Program-made: the position numbers and the translations under genes
In this document: in pieces, positions 37,216 through 47,596 of the stretch
Position numbering within the stretch: position 1 is the stretch's first letter
How the letters are laid out: each line of letters opens with the position of its first letter
Notes under the pieces: model-generated
Told to the model about the DNA's origin: nothing
What the model saw: only the letters and a program-made list of their open reading frames with translations
The model's database searches: none
Assembly: GCA_016709875.1 (NCBI GenBank)
Contig: JADJLZ010000002.1
Location: 62,001-126,000 of the forward strand
DNA length: 64,000 nt
Reading direction: 5' to 3'
Source of the DNA: Planctomycetota bacterium
Lineage (GTDB): Bacteria > Planctomycetota > UBA1135 > GCA-002686595

Positions 37216-37245
37216 AGTTTGTAGCGTGCTTGCGTGTGCTGCGTG

Positions 37246-39213
37246 TCAGCCGCGGCCGCCGGAGGGGCGTCCGCCACCGCCGCCGTTCGCCGGCCGCTGC
37301 GGCGGGGCCTGCGGCTTCTCGGGCTCCGGGTTTTCAGGCTTCGGCCGCGAGACCGGGGCGGGCTGAGGAGCCGGGGGCTTGGGATCGGTGCGACGCGTCG
37401 CGCCACCACTGGCGGGAGCGGGACGGACGGCAGGCGGAGTCGCGGCCGGACGTTCCCCACGCTTGGGGTCCGCGGCCGGCTCACGCGACGGCGCCTCGCC
37501 GGCGTTCTTGGATTCGTTCACGATGTTGCGTGCGCGGCGCACGAACGAGGCGCGGAAGGTCTCGAACTCCTGGCGATCGACCGATCCATTCTGCGCTGCC
37601 TTCTCCAGTCGATCGATCGCGAGCTTCATTTTCGAGTAGGCCAGAGCCTCATCGGCCGAGGCCGGATCCGACTTGCCCGCCAGCGCCTGCTGCTTGCGCG
37701 CGAGGATCTGGCGCAGGTTCTCGAAGTCCGCGGGAGTGACCCGTCCACCGTCGACGTGCTTCTGCATTTCGTCCACGGCCCGGCTCATTTTCGCGTCGTC
37801 GGTCTCGCCGGGGACCTCGGCCGGGCTCGCACTCACCGCTTCGCGCGCGCGGTGGATCATCGAGGCACGCAGGTCGCGGTACTCCTCGCGCGAATAGACA
37901 CCCTGGCCCGCCGCAGCCTCGAGACGGTCGAGCGACTGCATCAGCTTGCGGTACTCGGTGCTGCCGGCATCTGCCTCCGCGGGGATCGCGCCCGGCGCGC
38001 CCTGTGCCGCCGCGCGGGCGCGGGCGATCAGCTGATCGCGCACCCGTTGAAAATCCTCGCGCGAGGCGCCGCCGGCTGCCGCGCGCTTCTCGAGTTGGTC
38101 GAGGGCGTCGTTGAGGCCCTGGTCGATCGCTCGCAGATGCGTGTTGGGGTCCTGGGTGCCCGGCGACGACTCGACGTTGGACGCGTTGCGGAAGCGCGCG
38201 AGCACGGAGTCGCGGAAGTCCTGGTACTCCGCGCGCGTGAAGTTGCCGGCCGCCGCGGCCGCCTGGATGCGGTCGAGGGACTGGATCATCTTGCGGTGCA
38301 GCGGCCCCTGGAGCTCCTGCTCGGCGGCACCCGGGGTGTTCGCTTCGTTCGCGGCAGCGCGCGCACGGGCGATCAGCTGGTCACGGACGCGTTCGAAGTC
38401 CTCGCGCGTGGCGTTTCCTGCGACTGCGCGCTTCTCGAGCTGGTCGAGCGAGTCGACCAGGCCCTGCTGGATGCCACGCAGATCGGCATTCTTGGAGACC
38501 GCCCCAGCCGCGGGCTGCTCGGATTCGGCGGCGTTGCGAAGCCGGCGGACCAGCGCCTGGCGGAAGGCCAAGTAGTCCGTTCGCGAGTAGTTCCCGCTGC
38601 CCGCGGCCGCCTGCAGGCGATCGAGGGACTGGAGCAGCTTCTGGTGGAACTCAGAGCCCTCGCCCGCGTCGGCGTCCGCCCCCTTGGCTGCCTGGTCGGC
38701 CGTGCGGGCCTCGGAGACGAGCAGCTCGCGCACCTTGGCGAAGTCGGTGGGAAGCGCCTTGCCGGCGCTCGCCTTCACCTCCAACCCGTCGACCGCGTCA
38801 GAGAGAGCCCCGACCTGGTTGGGGGTCTTCGCACCACGGCGCGCCTCGGAGAGGGCGCGCTGGCCACCGCGTTCGCCCGCCTTCGCCTTGCGTGCCGCAA
38901 GGATCCGGGTCGCCTCGGCCTCGAGATCCGCAGCGGGGCGCACCTTGGCTGCCGCGAGGCGCTGGCGATAGAAGACGAGGAACTCGTCTCGCGACCAGAA
39001 CCCGTCCTGGTCGGCGTCCACGCCACGGGTGTCGGCGGGACCAAGGCGTAGCTCGTTGGTGACCTCGGACGGACTGAGCCGGCCGTCCTTGTTGAGGTCG
39101 ACCGCAGTGAAGGTCTCCAGCGCGGAGGCCAGCGTGGACATCCGGGCCTGGGCGAGGGCCGGACTCGGGAGGAGCAGGGTGGCCAGGAGGCCGAATTGGA
39201 GAGTCGGGTTCAT
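37246..39213 (-). CDS. Exported EF-hand protein with eight helical repeat modules
   Basis: A 655-residue protein with a signal peptide (MNPTLQFGLLATLLLPSPALA). Two EF-hand loops follow (VDLNKDGRLSPSEV and VDADQDGFWSRDEF, about 36-76). From about 130 to 570 there are eight modules of roughly 38 residues separated by short linkers. They alternate between two types: SLDRLQAAAGSGNYSRTDYL-like and SLDQLEKRAVAGNATREDFE-like, each followed by an Arg-rich helix such as RVRDQLIARARAAA. Each resembles a degenerate EF-hand helix-loop-helix. The last 80 residues are Pro/Lys/Arg/Gly-rich and probably disordered. GAGG before the ATG at 39213 supports the start. It is probably periplasmic or surface-associated. 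I recognise no named family; function unknown. Confidence 0.8.
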   Translation of the reverse strand: MNPTLQFGLLATLLLPSPALAQARMSTLASALETFTAVDLNKDGRLSPSEVTNELRLGPADTRGVDADQDGFWSRDEFLVFYRQRLAAAKVRPAADLEAEATRILAARKAKAGERGGQRALSEARRGAKTPNQVGALSDAVDGLEVKASAGKALPTDFAKVRELLVSEARTADQAAKGADADAGEGSEFHQKLLQSLDRLQAAAGSGNYSRTDYLAFRQALVRRLRNAAESEQPAAGAVSKNADLRGIQQGLVDSLDQLEKRAVAGNATREDFERVRDQLIARARAAANEANTPGAAEQELQGPLHRKMIQSLDRIQAAAAAGNFTRAEYQDFRDSVLARFRNASNVESSPGTQDPNTHLRAIDQGLNDALDQLEKRAAAGGASREDFQRVRDQLIARARAAAQGAPGAIPAEADAGSTEYRKLMQSLDRLEAAAGQGVYSREEYRDLRASMIHRAREAVSASPAEVPGETDDAKMSRAVDEMQKHVDGGRVTPADFENLRQILARKQQALAGKSDPASADEALAYSKMKLAIDRLEKAAQNGSVDRQEFETFRASFVRRARNIVNESKNAGEAPSREPAADPKRGERPAATPPAVRPAPASGGATRRTDPKPPAPQPAPVSRPKPENPEPEKPQAPPQRPANGGGGGRPSGGRG

Positions 39214-39420
39214 GATCGTTGCCTCGAAATACGCCTTCACGACGCGCAGGTGAAGGCGAAGGCCGTGCCACAGCCTGCCGCGCACCCCTGATCCTCTCAA
39301 ACCAAGCTCTGCAAAGGAATTGAGGAGGTTCTGGTTTCTTGCCCAGCTGCGCGATCGTCCCCTCGAAGGGACAGCGCAGTGCACCCATCCGGGGTCGCAT
39401 GCGCTAGGTTCTTGGCCCTG

Positions 39421-40437
39421 ATGAGTGTCCTCGTCCTCGGCATCGAGTCCTCGTGCGACGAAACCGCGGCTGCCGTCGTGCGCGACGGGCGCGAGATCCT
39501 CTCGTCGATAGTCCACAGCCAGGCGAGCCTCCACGCCGCGTACGGCGGAGTCGTGCCCGAGATCGCGGGCCGCTCGCACCTCGCACAGATCCTGCCCGTC
39601 GTCGACGCAGCGCTCGAGAAGGCAGGGACGACGCTGGATGAGATTGGCTGCATCGCCGTGACCACGCGGCCGGGCTTGATCGGATCGCTGCTCGTCGGGC
39701 TCTCGGCCGCCAAGGCGCTCGCGTGGCCGCGCGGGATCCCGCTCGTCGGTGTGCACCACATCGAGGCCCACGTCTACGCGGCGACGATGGAGCGCCCCGA
39801 GCTCGCCTACCCCAGCCTCGCCCTGGTCGTCTCGGGCGGACACACGGCGCTCTACCGCGCGCGCACCGCGCTCGAGCTCGAGCTGCTCGGAACGACTCGC
39901 GACGACGCCGCTGGCGAGGCCTTCGACAAGGTCTCCTTCATGCTCGGCCTGGGTTACCCCGGCGGGCCCGCGGTCTCGAAACTCGCCGAGGGCGGCCATC
40001 CACGCGCGCTGCGCTTGCCGAAGTTCCGCAGCTCCGGGGATGAGCCCGCCTTCTCATTCAGCGGCCTCAAGACGGCCGTGCTCTACCACCTGCGCGGGCA
40101 AGATGCCCGCAAACCACTGCCGCCGCCCGAGGAGATCCCCGATCGGGCCGACGTGGCCGCCTCTTTCGAGCAGTCCGTCGTCGATGCGCTGGTCGAGGAG
40201 TGCTTGCGCACCGCCAAGCGGGAAGGCCTCTCGCGCATCCTCGTCGCCGGCGGGGTGGCCTGCAATCGGCGCCTGCGCAGCGAGATGGCCCGGCGCGCGA
40301 GCGAGCAGGGCTTGGAGGCGATCTTTCCCTCGCCCGCCTACTGCACCGACAACGCAGCCATGATCGCAGGCCTGGGCTACCAGATCTTCCGCGCCGGCAG
40401 GATCGAGGAGCTCGCCCTGGATGCCTCGCCGCGCTGA
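39421..40437 (+). CDS. tsaD: tRNA N6-adenosine threonylcarbamoyltransferase
   Basis: A 338-residue Kae1/TsaD protein transferring the threonylcarbamoyl group to A37 of ANN-decoding tRNAs. The metal-binding HxxxH is in VGVHHIEAHVYA (about 112-123). ASKHA-fold nucleotide motifs are visible in GIESSCDETAAAVV (about 7-20), LVVSGGHTALYR and LVAGGVACNRRLR; YCTDNAAMIAGLGY is near the end. The ATG at 39421 gives the usual N-terminus. No tsaB/C/E is present in the window. It is divergent from the repeat-protein gene. Confidence 0.96.
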   Translation: MSVLVLGIESSCDETAAAVVRDGREILSSIVHSQASLHAAYGGVVPEIAGRSHLAQILPVVDAALEKAGTTLDEIGCIAVTTRPGLIGSLLVGLSAAKALAWPRGIPLVGVHHIEAHVYAATMERPELAYPSLALVVSGGHTALYRARTALELELLGTTRDDAAGEAFDKVSFMLGLGYPGGPAVSKLAEGGHPRALRLPKFRSSGDEPAFSFSGLKTAVLYHLRGQDARKPLPPPEEIPDRADVAASFEQSVVDALVEECLRTAKREGLSRILVAGGVACNRRLRSEMARRASEQGLEAIFPSPAYCTDNAAMIAGLGYQIFRAGRIEELALDASPR

Positions 40438-40499
40438 AGGGGGTTCCGGAGCTCCGCGAGCGACAGACGGCGCCCCGACTGCTAGAATCTCCGCCCGAT

Positions 40500-41272
40500 T
40501 TGGGTGAGAACGGACTGCGCGAGATCCTCGAAGCGCTCCGCGACGGCCGCCTGGACGTCGAGGGCGCGCTGCGCCGTTTGAGTTCCTTCCCCGTGCGCGA
40601 CCTCGGACACACACAGCTCGATACCCAGCGCGAGCTGCGCTGTGGCGGACCGGAGGTCGTCTACGGCGCCGGCAAGACGCCCGAACAGGTGCTCGAGATC
40701 TCGGTCGCGCTGCTCGAGCACCACGACCGGCTGCTCGTGACGCGCATCGCGCCCGAAGCTGCCGAACTCGTGCGGCGCCGCATCCCGCGCGCCGTGCACG
40801 ATGCGCGCGCGCGCGCCCTCTACGTCGAGCCCGAGGCGGGCATCGAGCAGGAGGGCCTGGTGCTCGTCGTCTGCGCTGGCACCTCGGATCTGCCGGTCGC
40901 CGACGAGGCTGCGCTGACCGCGCGGCTCATGGGTGCGCGCGTCGAACGCCTCCAGGACGTCGGCGTGGCCGGGATCCACCGGCTGCTCGCTCACACCGAG
41001 CGCCTGCGCGAGGCGCGCGCGCTGGTCGTCGTCGCCGGCATGGAAGGCGCGCTCCCGAGCGTGGTCGGAGGACTCGTCTCCGCCCCCGTGATCGCCGTCC
41101 CGACCTCGGTCGGCTATGGTGCGTCCTTCGGCGGGATCGCGGCGCTGCTCGCGATGCTGAACTCCTGCGCCGCGGGCATCGCGGTCGTGAACATAGACAA
41201 TGGTTTTGGCGCCGGCGTGATGGCCGCGCGCATCAACGCCGGGGCTCGGTCCCCCATCCCGGAAGGAAGCAG

Positions 41273-41276
<4 letters not shown>
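40500..41276 (+). CDS. larB: LarB-like (nickel pincer cofactor) AIR-carboxylase-family protein
   Basis: A 258-residue protein. An N-terminal helical part (LREILEALRDGRLDVEGALR) precedes a PurE-like domain: VYGAGKTPEQVLEI, LVLVVCAGTSDLPVADEAAL (Ser/Asp of the active site) and ARALVVVAGMEGALPSVVGG. This arrangement is LarB, which carboxylates and hydrolyses nicotinate adenine dinucleotide in the first step of nickel-pincer cofactor synthesis. Neither LarC, LarE nor LarA is found in the window. The TTG at 40500 is the best in-frame start and is weakly supported. The stop overlaps the carA start (ATGA). Confidence 0.85.
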
Positions 41277-42397
<1,121 letters not shown>

Positions 42398-42409
42398 GCC
42401 GCGCACGCC

Positions 42410-44704
42410 TCAGAGCATCGACACCGGGTCGACGTCGATCGAGACGCGCACCTTCGCGTGCGGCACCGCGTAGGCGCGCAGTGCGGCGCGCGCGCGCTCG
42501 ACGCCGTCGCTGTCGCGCCGCGCCTTGACCAGCACGTGCTTGCGGTGGCGTCCGCGCAAGAGCGCGATCGGCGCCTCCGCCGGTCCGAGCACCTGGGCGG
42601 CCGTGCCGACGGCTTCACGCAGCAGTTTCCCGACCGCCTGCGCGACCTCGTCGAGCTTGCCGAGGTCCTCGGAGTCGATCACCGTGCGCAGCAATCGGCC
42701 GTGCGGCGGATAGCCCAATTCGGCGCGCAGCCGCGACTCCGCACGCGCGAAGCCCTCGTAGTCGTGCTTGGCGGCGGCGACGATCGCCGGGTGGCTGGGC
42801 GTCGCGCTCTGTACGACGATGCGGCCGTCGAGCAGGCCGCGGCCCGCACGGCCGGCTACCTGCGCGAGCAGCTGGAAGGTGCGTTCGCTGGCGCGAAAGT
42901 CCGGCAGGTGCAGCGCCTGGTCGGCGTTGACCACCCCCACGACCGTCACGCGCGGGAAGTCGAGGCCCTTGGCGATCATCTGCGTGCCGACGAGCACGTC
43001 GATTTCGCCGCGGCCGAAGCGCTCGAGCGCGTCCTCGTAGTCCTCGCGCCGCAGCATCGTGTCCGAGTCCATGCGCTGCACGCGCGCAGCCGGATAGAGC
43101 TTCTTCACCAGCAGCTCGACGCGCTCGCTGCCCGCTCCGAGGTGGCGCGGGTTGGGCGCAGTGCACATCGGGCAGGCGCGCGGCACCGGCAGTTCCTCGC
43201 AGCACGAATGGCACACCACGCGTGCGATGCGGCGGTGAAAGGTGAGGTTCGAGTCGCACTGCGAGCAGCGCACGGTCTCGCCGCAGGCGGCGCACCACAG
43301 CACCGGCGAAAAACCGCGCCGGTTCTGGAACAGGATCGCCTGCTCGCCGCGCTCGAGCGCGCCGCCGACCAGCTCGAGCAGCCGGCGCGTGAAGAGCGGC
43401 GGGCCCGGGTGGTCGCTCTTCTCCTGGCGCAGGTCGAGCACCTCGATCGGCGGCAGGCGGATGCCCTGCACGCGCTCGCGCAGCACGATGCGCTTCAGAC
43501 GCCCTTCCTGCGCGGCTTGCCAGCTCTCGAGCGAGGGCGTCGCCGAGCCGAGCACGCACACGGCGTTCGCCTGCGCGGCGCGCCGCAGCGCGACCGCTCG
43601 CGCGTGGTAGCGCGGCGTCGACTCCTGCTTGAAGGACGGCTCATGCTCCTCGTCGAGCACGATCACGCCCAGGTCGGGCACGGGCGCGAAGCCCGCCGAG
43701 CGCGCGCCCACGACCACGCGCGTGCGGCGGTGCTTGACCGAGAGCCACATCGCGCGCCGCTGTGCGTCGGTCATGCGGCTGTGCAGCACGGCCACCTCGC
43801 CGAAGCGCGAGCGGAACCAGCCCACGGTCTGCGGCGTGAGCGCGATCTCGGGCACCATCACGATCGCGCCCTTGCCCGCGGCGAGCGCCGACTCGATCAG
43901 GCGCAGGTAGATCTCGGTCTTGCCGCTGCCGGTCACCCCCTGCAGCAGGAAGGCGCCGCCCTTGCCGTCCGCGAGCGCCGCTTCCAGCGTGGTGACCGCG
44001 GCCTGCTGCTCGTGCGTGAGCGCGTCAGGCCGGCGGCGCTGCACGCTGCTCGTCGCGAGCGGGTCGTTGCGCGAGACGACGCGCTCGATCCAGGCGAACC
44101 CGCCGCGCGCGAGGCTCTTTCCGACACCCTCGGTCACGTTGAGCCGCCGGCAGAGCTCGCGCAGTTCGATCGGACCCTCGAGCTCGCGCAGCGTGCGCAG
44201 CATGCGAAACTGTTTGGGCTGTGATTTCTCGAGAGCGGCGGCGCGTTCCTCGTCGAGTTCCTCGCGCAGCCGGATCATCACGACCTGGCGCGCGCCGGCT
44301 TCGCGCTTCAGGGCGCTCGGCATGACAGCCGAGAGCGCCTCGCCCCACGAGCAGGCGTACTCCTCCGCCATCCAGCGCGTGAGTTGGAGCATCGCCGCGT
44401 CGAAGAGCGGCTCTTCGTCGAGCACGCTGAAGAGCGGCTTCAGGCGCGGCGCGCCCGCGGGCGGTGCAGCGCGCGTGCCGACCACCACGCCGACCTCGCG
44501 CTTGTGCCCGAAGGGCACGGCGACGCGCACGCCCGGTTCGACGCGCGCGCGCAGCTCGAGCGGGACGCTGTAGGTGAACAGGCAATCGAGCGGGCGCTGG
44601 ATCGCGACCTCGGCGTAGAAGTCGCCGCACACCGACGGCGCGGCGGCGAGCACCTCCTCCGGCTCCTCGAAGAGCAGTCCGGTCGGCTCGGGCTTCCTGC
44701 GCAC
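42410..44704 (-). CDS. priA: Primosomal helicase PriA
   Basis: A 764-residue DNA helicase restarting collapsed replication forks. The N-terminal 3' DNA-binding domain begins YAEVAIQRPLDCLFTYSVP. The helicase core has Walker A GVTGSGKTEIYLRL (about 256) and DEEHEPSFKQE (about 351). The two zinc-binding sites lie at about 473-516 in WCAACGETVRCSQCDSNL and CHSCCEELPVPRACPMC. The C-terminal helicase domain has LVGTQMIAKGLDFPRVT. The GTG start at 44704 is supported by GGAGGAG just upstream. It converges on carA with a 12-nt gap. Confidence 0.95.
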   Translation of the reverse strand: MRRKPEPTGLLFEEPEEVLAAAPSVCGDFYAEVAIQRPLDCLFTYSVPLELRARVEPGVRVAVPFGHKREVGVVVGTRAAPPAGAPRLKPLFSVLDEEPLFDAAMLQLTRWMAEEYACSWGEALSAVMPSALKREAGARQVVMIRLREELDEERAAALEKSQPKQFRMLRTLRELEGPIELRELCRRLNVTEGVGKSLARGGFAWIERVVSRNDPLATSSVQRRRPDALTHEQQAAVTTLEAALADGKGGAFLLQGVTGSGKTEIYLRLIESALAAGKGAIVMVPEIALTPQTVGWFRSRFGEVAVLHSRMTDAQRRAMWLSVKHRRTRVVVGARSAGFAPVPDLGVIVLDEEHEPSFKQESTPRYHARAVALRRAAQANAVCVLGSATPSLESWQAAQEGRLKRIVLRERVQGIRLPPIEVLDLRQEKSDHPGPPLFTRRLLELVGGALERGEQAILFQNRRGFSPVLWCAACGETVRCSQCDSNLTFHRRIARVVCHSCCEELPVPRACPMCTAPNPRHLGAGSERVELLVKKLYPAARVQRMDSDTMLRREDYEDALERFGRGEIDVLVGTQMIAKGLDFPRVTVVGVVNADQALHLPDFRASERTFQLLAQVAGRAGRGLLDGRIVVQSATPSHPAIVAAAKHDYEGFARAESRLRAELGYPPHGRLLRTVIDSEDLGKLDEVAQAVGKLLREAVGTAAQVLGPAEAPIALLRGRHRKHVLVKARRDSDGVERARAALRAYAVPHAKVRVSIDVDPVSML

Positions 44705-44717
44705 GGAGCTCCTCCGA

Positions 44718-45002
44718 TCAGGCGCACGCGCAGGGGGTCGAATGGCAGCGCGGGCAGCCCTGTTCGTACTTCTTGCGCGCGGCGGCCTCGACGTCGATGC
44801 CGGAGATGGAAGCCAGGCTGACGAGCCAGGCGAACACGTCCGCGAATTCGCCCTCGAGTTCCTCGCGCTGGTTGCGGCGCAGTGCGCGCGTCAATTCACC
44901 GACCTCCTCGCAAAACCACATGTGCGTGCCCGCGAGACCGCGCGCGGAGTCGCGCTTGAAGTAGATGTCCTCGATGCGCTTCTGGAATTCGCCGATCTGC
45001 AT
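44718..45002 (-). CDS. MazG-like nucleotide pyrophosphohydrolase
   Basis: A 94-residue all-helical protein with the MazG metal-binding pattern: EEVGELTRAL at about 32-41 and EGEFADVFAWL at about 49-59 (ExxE ... ExxD). Such enzymes hydrolyse non-canonical or excess nucleoside triphosphates, often with low specificity. The last 14 residues (CPRCHSTPCACA) carry four cysteines and a histidine, a possible metal site not typical of the core fold. It lies 13 nt upstream of priA and 3 nt after the phosphatase gene, in one operon. Confidence 0.83.
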   Translation of the reverse strand: MQIGEFQKRIEDIYFKRDSARGLAGTHMWFCEEVGELTRALRRNQREELEGEFADVFAWLVSLASISGIDVEAAARKKYEQGCPRCHSTPCACA

Positions 45003-45005
45003 GGC

Positions 45006-46472
45006 TCAGGCCTCGCGGGAGATCACCAGGGTGGAGATGTCGTTGGGGAAGGGCGTGCCCTCCGCGTAGGCCTCGAGCGCCTGCTGCAGCCCTTCGGGCA
45101 TGGCCTGCGCCGGTCGGCCCGCGCACTGCAGCACGAGACGGAAGAAGCCCTTCTCGCCCAGCTCCTCGCCAGCGGCGTTGTGGACCTGCACCGCGCCGGT
45201 GGTCGCGAGCACGAGCCGGTCGCCCTTCTCGATCGGGACCTTGACCGACACGAGCGTGCGCTCGAAAACCGGGCCCTTGTCGAAGCCGAGCGCGATGCCC
45301 TCGGGGTGGATGACGCGGATCTTCTTGTCCTCGGCGGTGTAGCGCACGAGCGCGAGCTTGTGCCCCGCGCAAGCGACGGTCGCGACACCCTCGCGCGGAT
45401 CGACCAGCACGTAGAGCGCGCTGACGTACATCCCGCGCCGCAGGTCGCGCGCGAGCTCGCGATTCGCACGCGCAAAAGCCTGCGGCACATCGTCGGTGTG
45501 CGCCAGCTCGGCGCGCAGGTACGAACGCGCGACCGCGCCGATCATGGCGCCGGGCACGCCGCGCCCCGAGACGTCGCACACGAGCAGCCCGATGCGGCCG
45601 TCCTCGTACTCGACGAAGTCGTGGAAGTCCCCGCCGGGCGTGGGCGAGCCCACGTGCAGCGCCGTGATGCTGTAGCCGGCGATCTGCGGGATGGTCTGCG
45701 GCAGCAGCGCTTCGCGCACGTCGCTCGCCAGGCCCAGTTCGCGCTCGCGCTGCGACTGCTCCAGCGCCGCACCCTGCGCCGACTCGAGCTCGCCGGCCAT
45801 GCGGTCGATCGAGCGCGCGAGCAGCTGGATCTCGCCACCGGCGCGCACGCGCGTGCGGTGGCGCAGGTTCCCGCGCGCGATCTGGGCGATGTCCTCGACG
45901 ATCAGGCCCAGCGGATGCGAGACCGTGCCCCCGATGAACCAGGCGACGAAGGCGCCCACCAGGATCACGGCGATGGTCACGCCCAGGATCAGCGGCAGCA
46001 GGCCCTCGCCCGCGCTGTCGCGGATCGCGTTGGGCACGAAGAGCTGGTGACCGTCCTTGAAGCCGTCGTCGTAGCCGTTGTCGTAGTCGGGGTTGTTGTC
46101 GTAGCGCTTGGAGTCCTCGGCGCGGTGGCGGCTCGTGTCGGCGGCGCGGTAGAGCCAGCCCTTCACGTTGCCCTTGACCATCACGACGTCGATGCGCTCG
46201 ACCTTGTCGCTGGGCGTCTGGCCGTCGAAGCGCGTCACTCCGCTGCCGGAGAGCGGCTGGTAGATCGACTCGCGCACGTTCTCGCCGTGCAGCTTGACCG
46301 CCTCGACGAAACTGCGCTCCTGGACGTCCTGCGCCGCCTTGACCACGCGGTCGTAGAGGAAGGCCCCCGCCGCGAGCATGACGATCGCGAGCACGACGGT
46401 CATCGTGAGCGAGAAGCGCGTGCCCAGCCGTGTGCCGGAGAGCCTGTGTTCGGGTGTCTTCTTGGATGCCAT
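45006..46472 (-). CDS. Membrane SpoIIE/RsbU-type phosphatase with HAMP domain, two metal ligands altered
   Basis: A 488-residue protein with two membrane helices (about 22-42 and 162-186) flanking an extracytoplasmic sensor part that contains an Asp/Tyr/Asn-rich stretch (YDNNPDYDNGYDDGFKDGH). A HAMP-like linker (about 187-245) leads into a PP2C/SpoIIE phosphatase domain (about 265-485). The first two metal motifs are kept (GGDFHDF and CDVSGRGVPGAM). The third, normally TDG, reads TTGAVQVHNA (about 421), and the last, normally DDIT, reads NDIST (about 478). Two expected metal-binding Asp residues are therefore replaced. The protein may have weak activity or be a pseudo-phosphatase regulator of a partner-switch system. 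The ATG at 46472 is 5 nt after pgpA. Confidence 0.85.
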   Translation of the reverse strand: MASKKTPEHRLSGTRLGTRFSLTMTVVLAIVMLAAGAFLYDRVVKAAQDVQERSFVEAVKLHGENVRESIYQPLSGSGVTRFDGQTPSDKVERIDVVMVKGNVKGWLYRAADTSRHRAEDSKRYDNNPDYDNGYDDGFKDGHQLFVPNAIRDSAGEGLLPLILGVTIAVILVGAFVAWFIGGTVSHPLGLIVEDIAQIARGNLRHRTRVRAGGEIQLLARSIDRMAGELESAQGAALEQSQRERELGLASDVREALLPQTIPQIAGYSITALHVGSPTPGGDFHDFVEYEDGRIGLLVCDVSGRGVPGAMIGAVARSYLRAELAHTDDVPQAFARANRELARDLRRGMYVSALYVLVDPREGVATVACAGHKLALVRYTAEDKKIRVIHPEGIALGFDKGPVFERTLVSVKVPIEKGDRLVLATTGAVQVHNAAGEELGEKGFFRLVLQCAGRPAQAMPEGLQQALEAYAEGTPFPNDISTLVISREA

Positions 46473-46477
46473 GCGAC

Positions 46478-46966
46478 TCAGCCTCCTGCGAACCAGGGCG
46501 CGTCGGGGAAGAGGAGCCGTGCGGGCAGCATCACCGCCAGGAGGCCCCAGAAACCCGCCATCACGTCGTCGAGCAGGATCCCGTGTCCTCCGCCGATGCG
46601 TTCCATCTGGCGCGCGGGCGGCGGCTTGACGATGTCGAAGAAGCGGAAGACGAAGAACGCGACGGCCAGCGCGAACAGGCTAGGCCCGCGCATCCACGCG
46701 ATCGTGATCAGGTAGCCGATCACCTCGTCCATGACGAAGATGCCGGGATCTTTCTTGCCCGCGTACTCCTCGGCCCAGCGGCCGAGCGGCGCCGTGAGTG
46801 CGTAGAGCGCCACGCAGCTCACGAGCACCCACACGGGAAACATCGCGCCCGTGCCGCTGAGCGCCCAGGCGAGCGCGACACCGCCGAGCGTGCCGAAGGT
46901 CCCGGGCGCGACCGGAGCGCAGCCCAGGAAACCGCAGGACACGATCGCGAGCTTGAGTCGATTCAC
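46478..46966 (-). CDS. pgpA: Phosphatidylglycerophosphatase A
   Basis: A 162-residue membrane enzyme dephosphorylating phosphatidylglycerophosphate. Characteristic PgpA segments: GCAPVAPGTFGTLGGVALAW at about 17-36, DPGIFVMDEVIGYLIT (about 76-91, with the catalytic acidic residues), FFVFRFFDIVKPPPARQMER and GHGILLDDVMAG (about 128-139). Three to four membrane helices are visible. The GTG start overlaps the pgsA stop as GTGA, so the enzyme that makes the substrate and the one that consumes it are coupled. Confidence 0.94.
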   Translation of the reverse strand: MNRLKLAIVSCGFLGCAPVAPGTFGTLGGVALAWALSGTGAMFPVWVLVSCVALYALTAPLGRWAEEYAGKKDPGIFVMDEVIGYLITIAWMRGPSLFALAVAFFVFRFFDIVKPPPARQMERIGGGHGILLDDVMAGFWGLLAVMLPARLLFPDAPWFAGG

Positions 46967-47577
46967 GACGAGCCCTCCAGGATGAAGCGGCGGATCTTCA
47001 CCAGGTACGAGAGACACGAGCCCACCGAGGTGATCAGCGTGGCCCAGACCGCGATGTGCGCGATCTGCGACCAGAGCGCGAAGGTCGACCCCTCGAAGCG
47101 GAAGGCGAACATGCCCACGGTCACGCCGACCGCGATGCACTGCGCGAACATCTTGAGCTTGCCGAACCAGTCGGCCGGGAACTGCCCGCCTTGGCTCTCG
47201 ACGTAGCCGCGGATGGCGGTGATCAGGAACTCGCGCGCAAGCACGACGACCACGATCCAGGCCGGGAACCACTCGCGCGACCAGGGCATCACGGCCAGGA
47301 AGACCATCGCGCCGAGCACGAGCACCTTGTCCACGAAGGGATCGGCGATGCGGCCGAAGGCGGTCACGTGGTTGCCGCGGCGCGCGAGGTAGCCGTCGAG
47401 CACGTCCGAGAGTGAGGTCAGGAGGAAGAGCCAGAAGGCCCACACGAGCAGGCGCGCGTCCTGGCGGACTTCTTCGGCACCCTGCATGCCGTGCAGGGCG
47501 AAGATGCCGAAGAGCCCCATGGAGCCGAGGAAGCGCAGCGCGGTGATGCGATTCGGCCAGTGCTGGAAGACGCCCAT
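46963..47577 (-). CDS. pgsA: CDP-diacylglycerol-glycerol-3-phosphate 3-phosphatidyltransferase
   Basis: A 204-residue integral membrane enzyme of phosphatidylglycerol synthesis. The CDP-alcohol phosphotransferase motif DGX2ARX8GX3DX3D is complete, starting SDVLDGYLARRG and ending FGRIADPFVDK (about 56-84). Five to six hydrophobic segments are present. The start is the ATG at 47577 (MGVFQHWPNRITALRFLG), which gives the usual N-terminus. It is 19 nt downstream of rimO and coupled to pgpA. Confidence 0.95.
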   Translation of the reverse strand: MGVFQHWPNRITALRFLGSMGLFGIFALHGMQGAEEVRQDARLLVWAFWLFLLTSLSDVLDGYLARRGNHVTAFGRIADPFVDKVLVLGAMVFLAVMPWSREWFPAWIVVVVLAREFLITAIRGYVESQGGQFPADWFGKLKMFAQCIAVGVTVGMFAFRFEGSTFALWSQIAHIAVWATLITSVGSCLSYLVKIRRFILEGSS

Positions 47578-47596
47578 GGTGGAAGGCGGTCCGCTT

